From: Patescibacteria group bacterium
GTDB lineage: Bacteria; Patescibacteriota; Microgenomatia; UBA1406; GWC2-37-13
NCBI GenBank assembly: GCA_026004435.1
Contig: BPJD01000001.1
Coordinates: 62,001-126,000 of the forward strand
Direction of reading: 5' to 3'
DNA: 64,000 bases
Part shown: positions 1-6,997 of the stretch, piece after piece
Layout of the letters: every line of letters begins with the position of its first letter
Numbering within the stretch: position 1 is the first letter of the stretch
Notes under the pieces: model-generated
Seen by the model: only the letters and a program-made list of their open reading frames with translations
Database searches by the model: none
Told to the model about the DNA's origin: nothing
Translations under genes and position numbers: made by a program

Positions 1-205
1 GAAATGTCAGTATTGGTAAGGCTGTATCTTCTTGTTTGTATTTTTGGCTTATTCTTCTCATTTTGGTTTTTCCCACTATAGACAAATTAACTACACCAGA
101 ATTTATCTGCGCTTTAGTCAATTTATCCGCCAGAACTTGTTTTAGGAATTTTCTGTTAATTTTATATCTTGATGAACAAAAAATATTTACTTTGATATTA
201 CTCAT
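1..205 (-). CDS. ybeY: Endoribonuclease YbeY (N-terminal part, cut by window edge)
   Basis: Sixty-eight N-terminal residues are visible before the window ends. The stretch VVNLSIVGKTKMRRISQKY followed by KQEDTALPILTF matches the conserved N-terminal third of YbeY (family pattern: VSIV, then KM, then N-KY, then a T-D/P-VLSF segment). YbeY is a metal-dependent endoribonuclease in 16S rRNA maturation and ribosome quality control; its catalytic histidine motif lies outside the window. The ATG overlaps the end of rpsU by 8 nt (ATGAGTAA), so the two are translationally coupled. That coupling of a small-subunit protein to a 16S maturation enzyme fits their shared role. Confidence 0.8.
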   Translation of the reverse strand, partial: MSNIKVNIFCSSRYKINRKFLKQVLADKLTKAQINSGVVNLSIVGKTKMRRISQKYKQEDTALPILTF

Positions 206-395
206 CTTTTTTTTGTCGTCTAATTTTTTTTAAATAATTCCATCTTTTTTTGGTTTCTTTTTTTAAGGTTGATGGTTTGATATAAAATAAGCGCTTTTTG
301 TACTCGTCTACAATGTTTTCTTCAAGAAATGTTTTTACAAATTTGCGCAACATTGAGTCTTTGTTTTCATCTTTATCTTTTTTTACAAAAACCAT
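198..395 (-). CDS. rpsU: Ribosomal protein bS21
   Basis: The 65-aa basic protein has the bS21 signature: an acidic patch and DSMLRKF near residue 14, an EEN-I segment, then YKKRLFYIKPS and a Lys/Arg-rich tail. bS21 sits on the 30S platform next to the 3' end of 16S rRNA. The ATG is preceded by an exceptionally strong Shine-Dalgarno sequence, which most genes in this window lack. A possible -10 (TATAAT on the minus strand) lies inside the 3' end of the upstream DHH-type gene, giving a leader of roughly 50 nt. The gene overlaps ybeY by 8 nt at its 3' end. Length is normal for the family. Confidence 0.88.
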   Translation of the reverse strand: MVFVKKDKDENKDSMLRKFVKTFLEENIVDEYKKRLFYIKPSTLKKETKKRWNYLKKIRRQKKDE

Positions 396-406
396 AAAAA
401 ATACTC

Positions 407-416
407 CACCTCCTTT
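407..416 (-). promoter_or_regulatory. Strong Shine-Dalgarno sequence of rpsU
   Basis: On the minus strand the sequence reads AAAGGAGGTG, a full complement of the usual 16S 3' end. GGAGG ends 13 nt before the ATG. No comparable SD was seen at the roughly 20 other starts inspected (proS, cmk, rseP, rpsB, rpmI, rplT, pheS, pheT, galU, tig and others), so it is an exception for this genome segment. Confidence 0.85.
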
Positions 417-455
417 TTATTTTTTAACTTAATATTTTAGCAGTCTTTTATTTTA

Positions 456-1301
456 TTATATTTGTTTTAAAACTTCAATCAGCTGTGGCAGTTTGAGTTT
501 AGTTGGCGTATAGTTTGGTGATTTTAGAGTTCCATTAAGCAGAATTTTTTTTGATTGGTGCAGAAACCAGCGAGTGTCTGGTTCTAACTCTTTCAGCTTT
601 TTATAGGTTTTCGTTAAGTCAATCTTAGATTCAGGGTGTGCCTTGATTTTGACTATTTTTCTGTTTTTGTCGTACCTTAAAACTAGGCTGTAACCTGATT
701 TTAAGGCAATCTGAGAGGTAACTTCATTGGAAGAAATTACTGCTAAGCCTTTGCCTTCAGTTGTGTTGAAAACATAGGCATTTTTTAACTCTTTTTCTGC
801 TCTTATTTTGTTTTTTAAGATATTTAAAACTCCCTCTAAAGCTAAAAATCCAAACTCTGTTGTTTGCCAGTCATTGGTTAGTTTTATCTTTACTCCTTCA
901 ATGATCTGATGTAGTAAAAATTCATAAATATCTGCTGTTGGGTCTTCTAAGGTTACTTCTTGAAAGTTGTCAAAAAAGGTTACTATTTTTGTTAATCTTT
1001 TAACTGCTTGTTTTTCAATTCCAGTTAGGTATTTTTGTTTAACTAGGTGTTTATAGACTCTTTCTGTAGCAGATGTTTTTGTTTTAAGCTGGTGGTGGTC
1101 AAATCTGCCTAGCCCTGTATCTGTGTGAATGATATTTGGATCTGAGTCAGGCTTCTCTTTATTTAAAGTTTCTCCTGCTGGAACAAACTTAATTTCAGCC
1201 AGCTTCCAGCCGGGAAGGTATTTTTTTATCAGCCAAGTTGAGGCTACTGCATCTAAATCAGGCCAGGTGTGTGTTACTATTATCTTTTTTGATTTTATCA
1301 T
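456..1301 (-). CDS. DHH-superfamily / MYG1-like metal-dependent phosphoesterase
   Basis: A 281-aa protein. Near the N-terminus it has VTHTWPDLDAVASTWL, a DHH motif-I-like loop (Asp-x-Asp), and around residue 65 HTDTGLGRFDHHQ, which closely resembles the V-D-x-G-x(n)-FDHHQ motif of MYG1/UPF0160 proteins; SATERVYKHL follows at the position of the MYG1 SAAGLVYKH segment. MYG1 relatives are 3'-5' RNA exonucleases, and DHH proteins in general are metal-dependent phosphoesterases. The substrate here is unknown. The gene lies 8 nt after proS, so it is probably the last gene of the rpsB operon. A cytosolic enzyme is expected: there is no signal peptide or membrane segment. Confidence 0.6.
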   Translation of the reverse strand: MIKSKKIIVTHTWPDLDAVASTWLIKKYLPGWKLAEIKFVPAGETLNKEKPDSDPNIIHTDTGLGRFDHHQLKTKTSATERVYKHLVKQKYLTGIEKQAVKRLTKIVTFFDNFQEVTLEDPTADIYEFLLHQIIEGVKIKLTNDWQTTEFGFLALEGVLNILKNKIRAEKELKNAYVFNTTEGKGLAVISSNEVTSQIALKSGYSLVLRYDKNRKIVKIKAHPESKIDLTKTYKKLKELEPDTRWFLHQSKKILLNGTLKSPNYTPTKLKLPQLIEVLKQI

Positions 1302-1309
1302 CTGCTATG

Positions 1310-2734
1310 TTAATATGATTTTGCAATTATCCATTCTCGTTTGGCTGGTTTGCCGCAGTAAAAACAGGTTCTATTATCATCTTGATTTAAGTTATCCAGC
1401 TCAACTACTCTGCTTACTGCTTTTGTGTCGTCTTTGATTTTAGCTTCGCAAAGTTTTGACTCACACCAGTAGGCTTTGGCAAATTTTTTCTGGTTTATAG
1501 CTTTAATAAACTCTTCTTTTGTCTCTACTTTTTGCAGGAGTTTCTGTTTCTTCTTTCTAAAGGCTGTCAATAAATCTGTTTGAAGTTCATCAAGCAGTTT
1601 TGCTATTTCTTGTCTGCAGTTTTGCTGGTTAATGTTGATTTTGTTGTCTCTGTTTCTAATTTTCAATGTTAATTGTTTTGACTGACTCTCTTTTTTGCCT
1701 ATTTCTATAATTAATGGAGCTCCTTTAAGCTCCCAGTTGGTTATTCTCCAGCCTAGTCCTTTTTTGAGTTTAAGATCAGTTCTTACTCTGAAATCGTTTG
1801 AAAGATCCTGTTCTAATTTTTTGGTAAGACTTAAGACTTTATTATCATTAGTTACTGGTAAAAGTATTATTTGGTATGGAGCTATCTTGGGCGGCAAAAT
1901 CAAACCTTTATCATCGCCATGAGCTAAAAATAATGCTCCCAGTGTTCTGGTTGATAACCCCCATGAAGTTTGCCAGACATAGATTAGTTGATTGTCTTTG
2001 TTAAGCACTTGGATATTGAAGGCTTTAGAAAAGTTTTGTCCAAGATTATGAGATGTTGCTGATTGAATAGATTTCCCATTTTCAACAGGTGTTTCTATGG
2101 CATAGGTTTCATCAGCTCCGGCAAATTTTTCTGCAGAGCTTTTTTGACCTATGAATGGCTCTATTGCTAAATAATCAGTATAAAGTTTGTAGTACCAGTT
2201 CAGTGCTTTAAGTACCATTTTTTTTGCCAAGTCATTGCTTAGGTGGGCAGTGTGGCCTTCCTGCCAAAGAAACTCAGAGGTTCGCAAAAATGGATAGGTT
2301 CGTTTTTCCCATCTGACTACACTGCACCATTGGTTTATCTTAAGCGGAAGATCTTGATAAGATTTTAGCCATTTTGAAAAGGTAGCATACATAATAGTCT
2401 CTGATGTTGGCCTGACAACAAGTGGTTCTTTTAGTTTTTCTCCGCCTCCAATTGTAACTATGGCCAGTTCAGGACTAAAGCCTTTAACATGTGTCTTCTC
2501 TTTTTCCAAAAGCGAGTAGGGTATAAATAAAGGAAAGTAGGCATTCTCTACGCCGTCTTGTTTAAACCAGTTGTCAAGTGTTTTTTGGATCTGTTCCCAG
2601 ATGGCATATGCGTATGGTTTAAACACAATTGTTCCTTTGGCATAGGAGTAGTCAGCTAACTCTGCCAGCTCCATTAATTGCAAGTACCAGTTTGATATGT
2701 TTTTACTCTTTGGCGTAAGTTTTGTTTTATTCAT
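1310..2734 (-). CDS. proS: Prolyl-tRNA synthetase, archaeal/eukaryote-like type
   Basis: A 474-aa class II synthetase that charges tRNA-Pro. Class II motif 2 region RWEKRTYPFLRTSEFLWQEG and the motif 1 area (GTIVFKPYAYAIWEQIQ) are clear; motif 3 is in GWGLSTRTLGALFLAHGDDKG-type sequence (TSWGLSTRTLGALFL). The anticodon-binding domain follows from about residue 285. The C-terminus carries a Cys-rich knuckle (CESKLCEAKI, then CFYCGKPAKREW) and ends in Tyr, as in ProS type 3. The bacterial YbaK-like editing insertion is absent. This short archaeal-type ProS is common in CPR bacteria. It overlaps cmk by 4 nt within the ribosomal operon. Confidence 0.93.
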   Translation of the reverse strand: MNKTKLTPKSKNISNWYLQLMELAELADYSYAKGTIVFKPYAYAIWEQIQKTLDNWFKQDGVENAYFPLFIPYSLLEKEKTHVKGFSPELAIVTIGGGEKLKEPLVVRPTSETIMYATFSKWLKSYQDLPLKINQWCSVVRWEKRTYPFLRTSEFLWQEGHTAHLSNDLAKKMVLKALNWYYKLYTDYLAIEPFIGQKSSAEKFAGADETYAIETPVENGKSIQSATSHNLGQNFSKAFNIQVLNKDNQLIYVWQTSWGLSTRTLGALFLAHGDDKGLILPPKIAPYQIILLPVTNDNKVLSLTKKLEQDLSNDFRVRTDLKLKKGLGWRITNWELKGAPLIIEIGKKESQSKQLTLKIRNRDNKININQQNCRQEIAKLLDELQTDLLTAFRKKKQKLLQKVETKEEFIKAINQKKFAKAYWCESKLCEAKIKDDTKAVSRVVELDNLNQDDNRTCFYCGKPAKREWIIAKSY

Positions 2735-3264
2735 AGTTGTGTTAGTTTGTTAAGAACTAAGTTTAATGTTTCTTGAGCATTGTGTTTGCTTGTGTCTATA
2801 ATCAGGTTATAAATTTTTTCATTCCAGAAATCAGTTGTATTATATAATCTCTGCCAAACAGCAAGGTTTTTGCTTTCTCTAGTTTCTATTTCTTTTTTTG
2901 CCTGATCAAAACTTAAATTCTCTCTTTGTGCAAATCTTTTTATTCTTAAGTTTTCATCTGAACAGACTAGCAGGACCTTTAATACTTTTGAGTTGTTTTT
3001 AGCTGTATACCCTGCCAGCCAGCCTTCTATTACCCAGTGGGTTTCGTTTTCCAGTAGTTTTTGAGTTTTTTTCTCAAGCATTCTGTGAATATTGTCTTCT
3101 GCTAAATCTGCTGATGGTGATATATTTTCTTTAGTAATCTCTCTTATTATCTGTCCTGTTGATCTAAACTTCCAGCCTTGAGGACTAAGCTGCTTTTTTA
3201 GGTTTTCAAACAATGTAGTTGTTCCTACGGCAATTTTGCCTGAGATAGTTATATTTTTGTACAT
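2731..3264 (-). CDS. cmk: Cytidylate kinase-like nucleoside monophosphate kinase
   Basis: A 177-aa P-loop kinase. ITISGKIAVGTTT (residues 5-17) is a Walker A of the archaeal/AAA_17-type CMP kinase, with GTT in place of GKT/GKS. WVIEGWLAGY corresponds to the monophosphate-binding region, and the RFAQRENLSFDQAKKEIETRE helix carries the lid arginines. The family transfers phosphate from ATP to CMP/dCMP. Length (about 180 aa) fits the compact archaeal-type Cmk rather than the 220-aa bacterial form. The stop overlaps the proS start by 4 nt, and rseP ends 6 nt upstream. Another NMP kinase specificity cannot be excluded. Confidence 0.75.
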   Translation of the reverse strand: MYKNITISGKIAVGTTTLFENLKKQLSPQGWKFRSTGQIIREITKENISPSADLAEDNIHRMLEKKTQKLLENETHWVIEGWLAGYTAKNNSKVLKVLLVCSDENLRIKRFAQRENLSFDQAKKEIETRESKNLAVWQRLYNTTDFWNEKIYNLIIDTSKHNAQETLNLVLNKLTQL

Positions 3265-3270
3265 AACATT

Positions 3271-4326
3271 TTAAAGGAAAAACCGTTTAATATCTTCAAT
3301 TGAGATTATTATAACAAGTGTTATAAGTATTGCAAAACCTGCGGCATTTACCCAGTGCTCTACTTTTTTGTTAACTCTTTTGCCTGTAAGCCACTCATAG
3401 ATAACAAAAACAATTCTGCCGCCGTCAAGGGCTGGAAATGGCAGGATATTAACAACAGCTAAGTTAAATGAGAGCAAGGCTATTACATAAAGATAGTAAT
3501 TTAGTCCAACACTTGAGGCATCTGAGACAATTCTGGCTATGCCTATAGGACCTGTTATATTGGTTGTGTCTGCTTGGCCTGCTAAAGCCTCAATTATTAA
3601 ATTAGATATGCTTTTTACTATCATTATTGTTGTATTGTATGACTCTATTAATCCGTAGTATGGAGCTTGGTACCAGTTGTATTTTTTATTTTCAAAGGTT
3701 TTTAGTACTACTCCCAATGCTCCCTGATCTTTAGGCGGGTTCTCTCTTGGAGTAATGTTAATCTGAATGTCTTTATTGTTTCTGATTACAATGAGAGTAA
3801 TTTGTTTGCCTTTGTGTTTGTTTACAGTATCAATAAACTCTGGTACTGATTCTATGTAACTTGTTCTTCCATCTGTTTTTATTGCTTTTACTATATCTTT
3901 AGGCTGTAGTCCTGAGACTTCAGCTGGAGAGTTTTTGGCTATTTCTTGAATCTCTACCTTTGTTGTTGGTAAAGGTATGCCTTGTGTGAACAAAAACGAT
4001 ATTAAAACCCAGCCTAAAAGAAAGTTGCCTATAACTCCTGCGGTTAAGACTGCGATTTTTTGCCAAGGTTTTTTGTTAACAAATGCCTTGTTTTTTTCTT
4101 TTGTTATTTTTTCGTTGTGCTCTTCACCGTAGACTTTAACAAAGCCTCCTAAAGGCAAAGCGTTTATGGAGTAAACAGTCTCTTTAGTTTTAATTCTAAA
4201 TAAAGTAGGCGGAAAGCCGATGCCAAACTCCTCTACTTTTATGCCAAATAATTTCGCAGTTAAAAAATGCCCTAATTCATGAATTAAAACCAAAATAAAT
4301 ATTGCTATTAGAAAATCAAAGATCAT
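3271..4326 (-). CDS. rseP: RIP metalloprotease RseP-like (site-2 protease)
   Basis: A 351-aa integral membrane zinc protease. HELGH at residues 16-20 in the first transmembrane segment is the catalytic HExxH. FGIGFPPTLF follows, then a transmembrane segment (LTAGVIGNFLLGWVLISFLF), a single PDZ domain (about residues 125-195, IQEIAKNSPAEVSGLQPKDIV), and the NILPFPALDGGRI motif that supplies the third zinc ligand in the third membrane segment. The family cleaves transmembrane substrates such as anti-sigma factors and remnant signal peptides. It sits 18 nt downstream of frr, the usual neighbourhood in bacteria (frr-uppS-cdsA-dxr-rseP), with the intervening lipid genes missing here. Confidence 0.92.
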   Translation of the reverse strand: MIFDFLIAIFILVLIHELGHFLTAKLFGIKVEEFGIGFPPTLFRIKTKETVYSINALPLGGFVKVYGEEHNEKITKEKNKAFVNKKPWQKIAVLTAGVIGNFLLGWVLISFLFTQGIPLPTTKVEIQEIAKNSPAEVSGLQPKDIVKAIKTDGRTSYIESVPEFIDTVNKHKGKQITLIVIRNNKDIQINITPRENPPKDQGALGVVLKTFENKKYNWYQAPYYGLIESYNTTIMIVKSISNLIIEALAGQADTTNITGPIGIARIVSDASSVGLNYYLYVIALLSFNLAVVNILPFPALDGGRIVFVIYEWLTGKRVNKKVEHWVNAAGFAILITLVIIISIEDIKRFFL

Positions 4327-4344
4327 AGATTTATAGTTAAATTA

Positions 4345-4905
4345 TTAAACGGTTGCCAACTCAGACTCTTTTCTTGTTTTTATATCTTGGATCTTTTCAT
4401 TAAGGTCTTTGTTTATTTTATCTATTTCTTCAAAAAGCCTGAATTTTTCCTCTTCTGGTATCTCTTTGTTGTCAGTTGATGTTTTTATTATCTTTCTCAC
4501 TCTGTCTCTTTCTTGTCTTATAAATTCTCTGTGTTCCTCTACTATTTTTCCTACTAATTTTATATACTTTTGTCTTTGTTCCTCTGTTAAAGGAGGAATC
4601 TTTATAATTAGTTGTTTTCCCTGCAATACTGCTCTAAAGCCTAGTTCGCTCTGATTGAGACTGGTTTCAATCTCTTGTATGATTGTTGGATCAAAAGGTA
4701 TTACCAGCAATGTTTGTGGGTCTTGAGTGGTTATTGTTGCAATCTCAATTAATCTTAGTTGGGTTGAGCCTTGATAAACAGTTACTTTTATGTTCTCAAG
4801 CAGCGCTGGTGAGGCTCTTCCTGTTCTGATGCTTAATAATTCTTGTTTTAGCTTTTCTATTATTGCTAGTGAGTTTTGTTTGAATTCTGTGATTAGTTCA
4901 TTCAT
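4345..4905 (-). CDS. frr: Ribosome recycling factor
   Basis: A 186-aa protein with the RRF signature: LLSIRTGRASPALLENIKV at about residues 23-41, then ATITTQDPQTLLVIPFD and a long helical C-terminal half (KYIKLVGKIVEEHREFIRQERD). RRF works with EF-G to split post-termination ribosomes. Its start overlaps tsf by 8 nt. In most bacteria pyrH separates tsf from frr; here the two are directly fused in arrangement. A weak GGAG lies 14 nt before the ATG. Confidence 0.96.
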   Translation of the reverse strand: MNELITEFKQNSLAIIEKLKQELLSIRTGRASPALLENIKVTVYQGSTQLRLIEIATITTQDPQTLLVIPFDPTIIQEIETSLNQSELGFRAVLQGKQLIIKIPPLTEEQRQKYIKLVGKIVEEHREFIRQERDRVRKIIKTSTDNKEIPEEEKFRLFEEIDKINKDLNEKIQDIKTRKESELATV

Positions 4906-5380
4906 TTTTGGTTTGCAATTCTCCTAAAACCCATCTTTGAGCTCTTGAGACTTTAATGTTTTCTCCTAATTTCAGTATAGCGTCGTTAATAAGGTCTTGG
5001 ATTTTTTTCTTAGGATCTTTTATAAACTCTTGATTTAAAAATTCTTTTATTGATTTAAACTCTAAGGAAGCTGCTTGTTGCGCTAAGTTTTTGCCAAGTT
5101 CAATAAAGTCTTGACTATTGGCCACAAAATCAGTTTGAGATAAGATTTCTACAAAGCCGGCAAATTTGCCGTTATGATGAACATAAGAAAATATTTTACC
5201 CTCAGATGTTTCGTTTGCTTTGGCTTTTTCAATTTTTTTAGCTCCTTGTTGAATTAAAATTTTCCTTGCTTGATCCAAGTCTCCGTTTGCCTCAATTAAG
5301 GCTTGTCTGCAAACTGCATAAGATACATCTGTTTCTTCTCTAAGCTGTTTTATTTTGTTAATATCAACTTTTTTTTGCAT
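4898..5380 (-). CDS. tsf: Elongation factor Ts (short form)
   Basis: A 160-aa EF-Ts. The N-terminal UBA-like domain carries IKQLREETDVSYAVCRQAL and DLDQARKIL; the core then has GKIFSYVHHNGKFAGFVEILSQTDFVANSQDF, the TDFV motif that contacts EF-Tu. At 160 aa it is far shorter than the 283-aa E. coli protein and retains only one core subdomain, like other minimal EF-Ts proteins. EF-Ts exchanges GDP on EF-Tu. It overlaps rpsB by 17 nt and frr by 8 nt, so the three are a tightly coupled translation unit. Confidence 0.94.
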   Translation of the reverse strand: MQKKVDINKIKQLREETDVSYAVCRQALIEANGDLDQARKILIQQGAKKIEKAKANETSEGKIFSYVHHNGKFAGFVEILSQTDFVANSQDFIELGKNLAQQAASLEFKSIKEFLNQEFIKDPKKKIQDLINDAILKLGENIKVSRAQRWVLGELQTKNE

Positions 5381-6074
5381 TTTTTTTACCTTCCAGATAA
5401 CTTGTTATTATTTCCTCAGTTATTTTTTTTACAACTTCAGCAAAGTCATCGTTTGCTGGTATTGGATAATCAATGACACTTGGGTCAACATTAGTGTCTG
5501 TAATAGCAATTGTTGGTATGTTAAGTTTTTTTGCTTCACTTACTGCATTTTGCTCTTTTCTTATATCTACAATATATAAAGCCGCGGGAATATCATCAAT
5601 AGTTTTAATGCCGCCATAGAGCTGGTCTAATTTGTTCATCTCCTTTTCCAGTTTAAGTCTTTCGTGTTTTGGTCTTTTGGCCCAAGCATTGTTGTTATAA
5701 TCTTTTATAAGTTTGTTTAGCCTTTCAATATTCTTTTTTAAGGTATCAAAGTTGGTTAAAAGTCCGGGAAGCCATTTTTTGTTTATGTACAAAAGATTAT
5801 TGTTTTGGCACAGCTCCTTAATGATCTGGCCTATGTTTTGTTTTGTTCCAACAAATAAAATCTCTTTTTGCTCCCTGCCTAATTTTTTAGCAAACTCTTT
5901 AGCTTTTTTGAGATAATCTACTGTTTTTGTAAGATCAATTAGGGCAATATTATTCTCTATTTTGAAAATATAGGCTTTTTTAGCTTTAGGGTGAGTTTTC
6001 TTTTTAATATGGCCAATATATGCCTTTTTTTCAAATAGTTCTTGGATTAGTGGATCAATTGCTGTATTTGACAT
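5364..6074 (-). CDS. rpsB: Ribosomal protein uS2
   Basis: A 236-aa uS2. Recognisable blocks are YIGHIKKKTHPKAKKAYIF near the N-terminus (family: G-HFGH-TRRWNPKM), ILFVGTKQNIGQII, NKKWLPGLLTNFDT, and IPTIAITDTNVDPSVIDYPIPANDD, a hallmark of S2. uS2 binds late on the back of the 30S subunit. This is the first gene of the rpsB-tsf-frr operon. A weak promoter (TTGAAG, 17 nt, TATCAT) can be drawn upstream on the minus strand. The ATG lacks an SD. Confidence 0.97.
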   Translation of the reverse strand: MSNTAIDPLIQELFEKKAYIGHIKKKTHPKAKKAYIFKIENNIALIDLTKTVDYLKKAKEFAKKLGREQKEILFVGTKQNIGQIIKELCQNNNLLYINKKWLPGLLTNFDTLKKNIERLNKLIKDYNNNAWAKRPKHERLKLEKEMNKLDQLYGGIKTIDDIPAALYIVDIRKEQNAVSEAKKLNIPTIAITDTNVDPSVIDYPIPANDDFAEVVKKITEEIITSYLEGKKNAKKS

Positions 6075-6383
6075 AAGCTAATATTTTAACAGGAGTTTTT
6101 TTTATTTTCAATGATAAATAGTTTTAAAACTTCAAATGCAACAAATGTGTCTATGTTAGCTTATTATATTGTAGTAAAAAGCCATAAGGTTTCAAAACAA
6201 TAAGAATCTTTAGATTTGGTTAGATAAAAAGACTTTTTATCTAGAGATAAATAAAAATTTCAAAAGTATGAAGATTGCTAAGTTTGATCTGTTCTTATGA
6301 GTTTAAGTAAAAAATAGAGTTTAGTTAATAGTATCAAGATCAAATGAGACTTTTACATAGAGATAATCAAATTTGTGTGTTAA
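6075..6383. other. Intergenic region upstream of rpsB
   Basis: About 310 nt of AT-rich sequence without a convincing gene. It holds a near-perfect 21-nt palindrome at 6222-6242 (AGATAAAAAG, centre A, CTTTTTATCT), which could be the terminator of the TrpR-like gene or a protein-binding site. The 26-bp operator-like palindrome at 6384-6409 abuts its right end. Confidence 0.5.
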
Positions 6384-6409
6384 TGTTCAGTTGATTATCC
6401 AATTAAACA
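6384..6409. promoter_or_regulatory. 26-bp palindrome, copy 1 (overlaps stop of TrpR-like gene)
   Basis: Plus-strand half-sites TGTTCAGTTG and CAATTAAACA flank the centre ATTATC. The TGA stop of the TrpR-like gene (6387-6389) lies inside it, so the palindrome also encodes the last residues FNWIIN. It is one of four copies in the window and lies about 310 nt upstream of rpsB. Confidence 0.7.
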
Positions 6410-6875
6410 TCCAACATTTTTCTCTTTTTTTCCTTTTTTCGTGTTCTATTTTTAGATTCCAGTGTCCTTTTTTGATGCCAGCTTGTATAAAAAAATCAGC
6501 AAAAATATCCTCAAAGAAATGCAAAATCTTTTCTTTTTTAAGAATGTCATTAATAATTTTTTTAAGTTTTGAGTTTTTTTTCTTTTCTGTTAACCAACGG
6601 TATTTTGCTACTGTAGCCCTAGAAACCTTAAGATATTTGCATATACCTTCAGTGTCAGCTTTTTTGATGATAAGATAAATTAATGCAATTCTTTTGGCAA
6701 TCATTATCTGTTCAGTAGTAGAAAGCAAATCTTTTTTTAGTTGAAGAAATTCCTCCTCAGTTTTTGCTTTTTTTAAAATCTCATATAAAAGTTTAAAAGT
6801 TTTTGCCATTTTTTCTTTATTTACAGGTCTTTTTGATATATTCGGAATTTTAAAAATGTTTAATTGATTACTCAA
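6387..6875 (-). CDS. TrpR/YerC-like transcriptional repressor
   Basis: A 162-aa helical protein whose residues about 22-100 fit the Trp-repressor/YerC-YecD superfamily. AKTEEEFLQLKKDLLSTTEQ corresponds to the FLRDLCTP.E block, then IAKRIALIYLIIKK, and ADTEGICKYLKVSRATVAKY is the helix-turn-helix (family: Y.EIa..TGASTATIsRV). A basic, non-family extension of about 60 residues follows. The start is TTG at 6875; an internal ATG at residue 23 would still include the HTH core. Two copies of a 26-bp palindrome overlap its start and stop codons, suggesting autoregulation. The co-repressor is unknown, and nothing shows it is tryptophan. Confidence 0.7.
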   Translation of the reverse strand: MSNQLNIFKIPNISKRPVNKEKMAKTFKLLYEILKKAKTEEEFLQLKKDLLSTTEQIMIAKRIALIYLIIKKADTEGICKYLKVSRATVAKYRWLTEKKKNSKLKKIINDILKKEKILHFFEDIFADFFIQAGIKKGHWNLKIEHEKRKKREKCWMFNWIIN

Positions 6876-6882
6876 CTCAACA
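6857..6882. promoter_or_regulatory. 26-bp palindrome, copy 2 (operator over TrpR-like start codon)
   Basis: Half-sites TGTTTAATTG and CAACTCAACA flank the centre ATTACT. The TTG start codon at 6873-6875 lies inside it. A minus-strand promoter is likely just upstream, with an extended -10 TGCTATTTT (TATTTT at 6902-6897) and TTAACA 17 nt before it, so the site would cover about +5 to +30. That is a typical autorepression position. Confidence 0.65.
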
Positions 6883-6997
6883 AGGATTTAAAGGTAAAAA
6901 TAGCAAAATTTATTTTCTTTGTTAACAAGTCAAATGGTATTCTTCAATAAGCTAAGTAGTATTTTTCAATTTTTACTATATTAAGTATTGAGGTATG

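Noticed and set aside
36-233. Plus-strand hydrophobic frame at the left end
   Set aside because: It is antisense to ybeY and rpsU, whose motifs are clear.
5461-5480. TTGGATAATCAA inside rpsB, matching the core of the 26-bp palindrome
   Set aside because: The outer arms do not match, and the bases encode the conserved uS2 residues VIDYPIP, so the match is explained by coding constraint.
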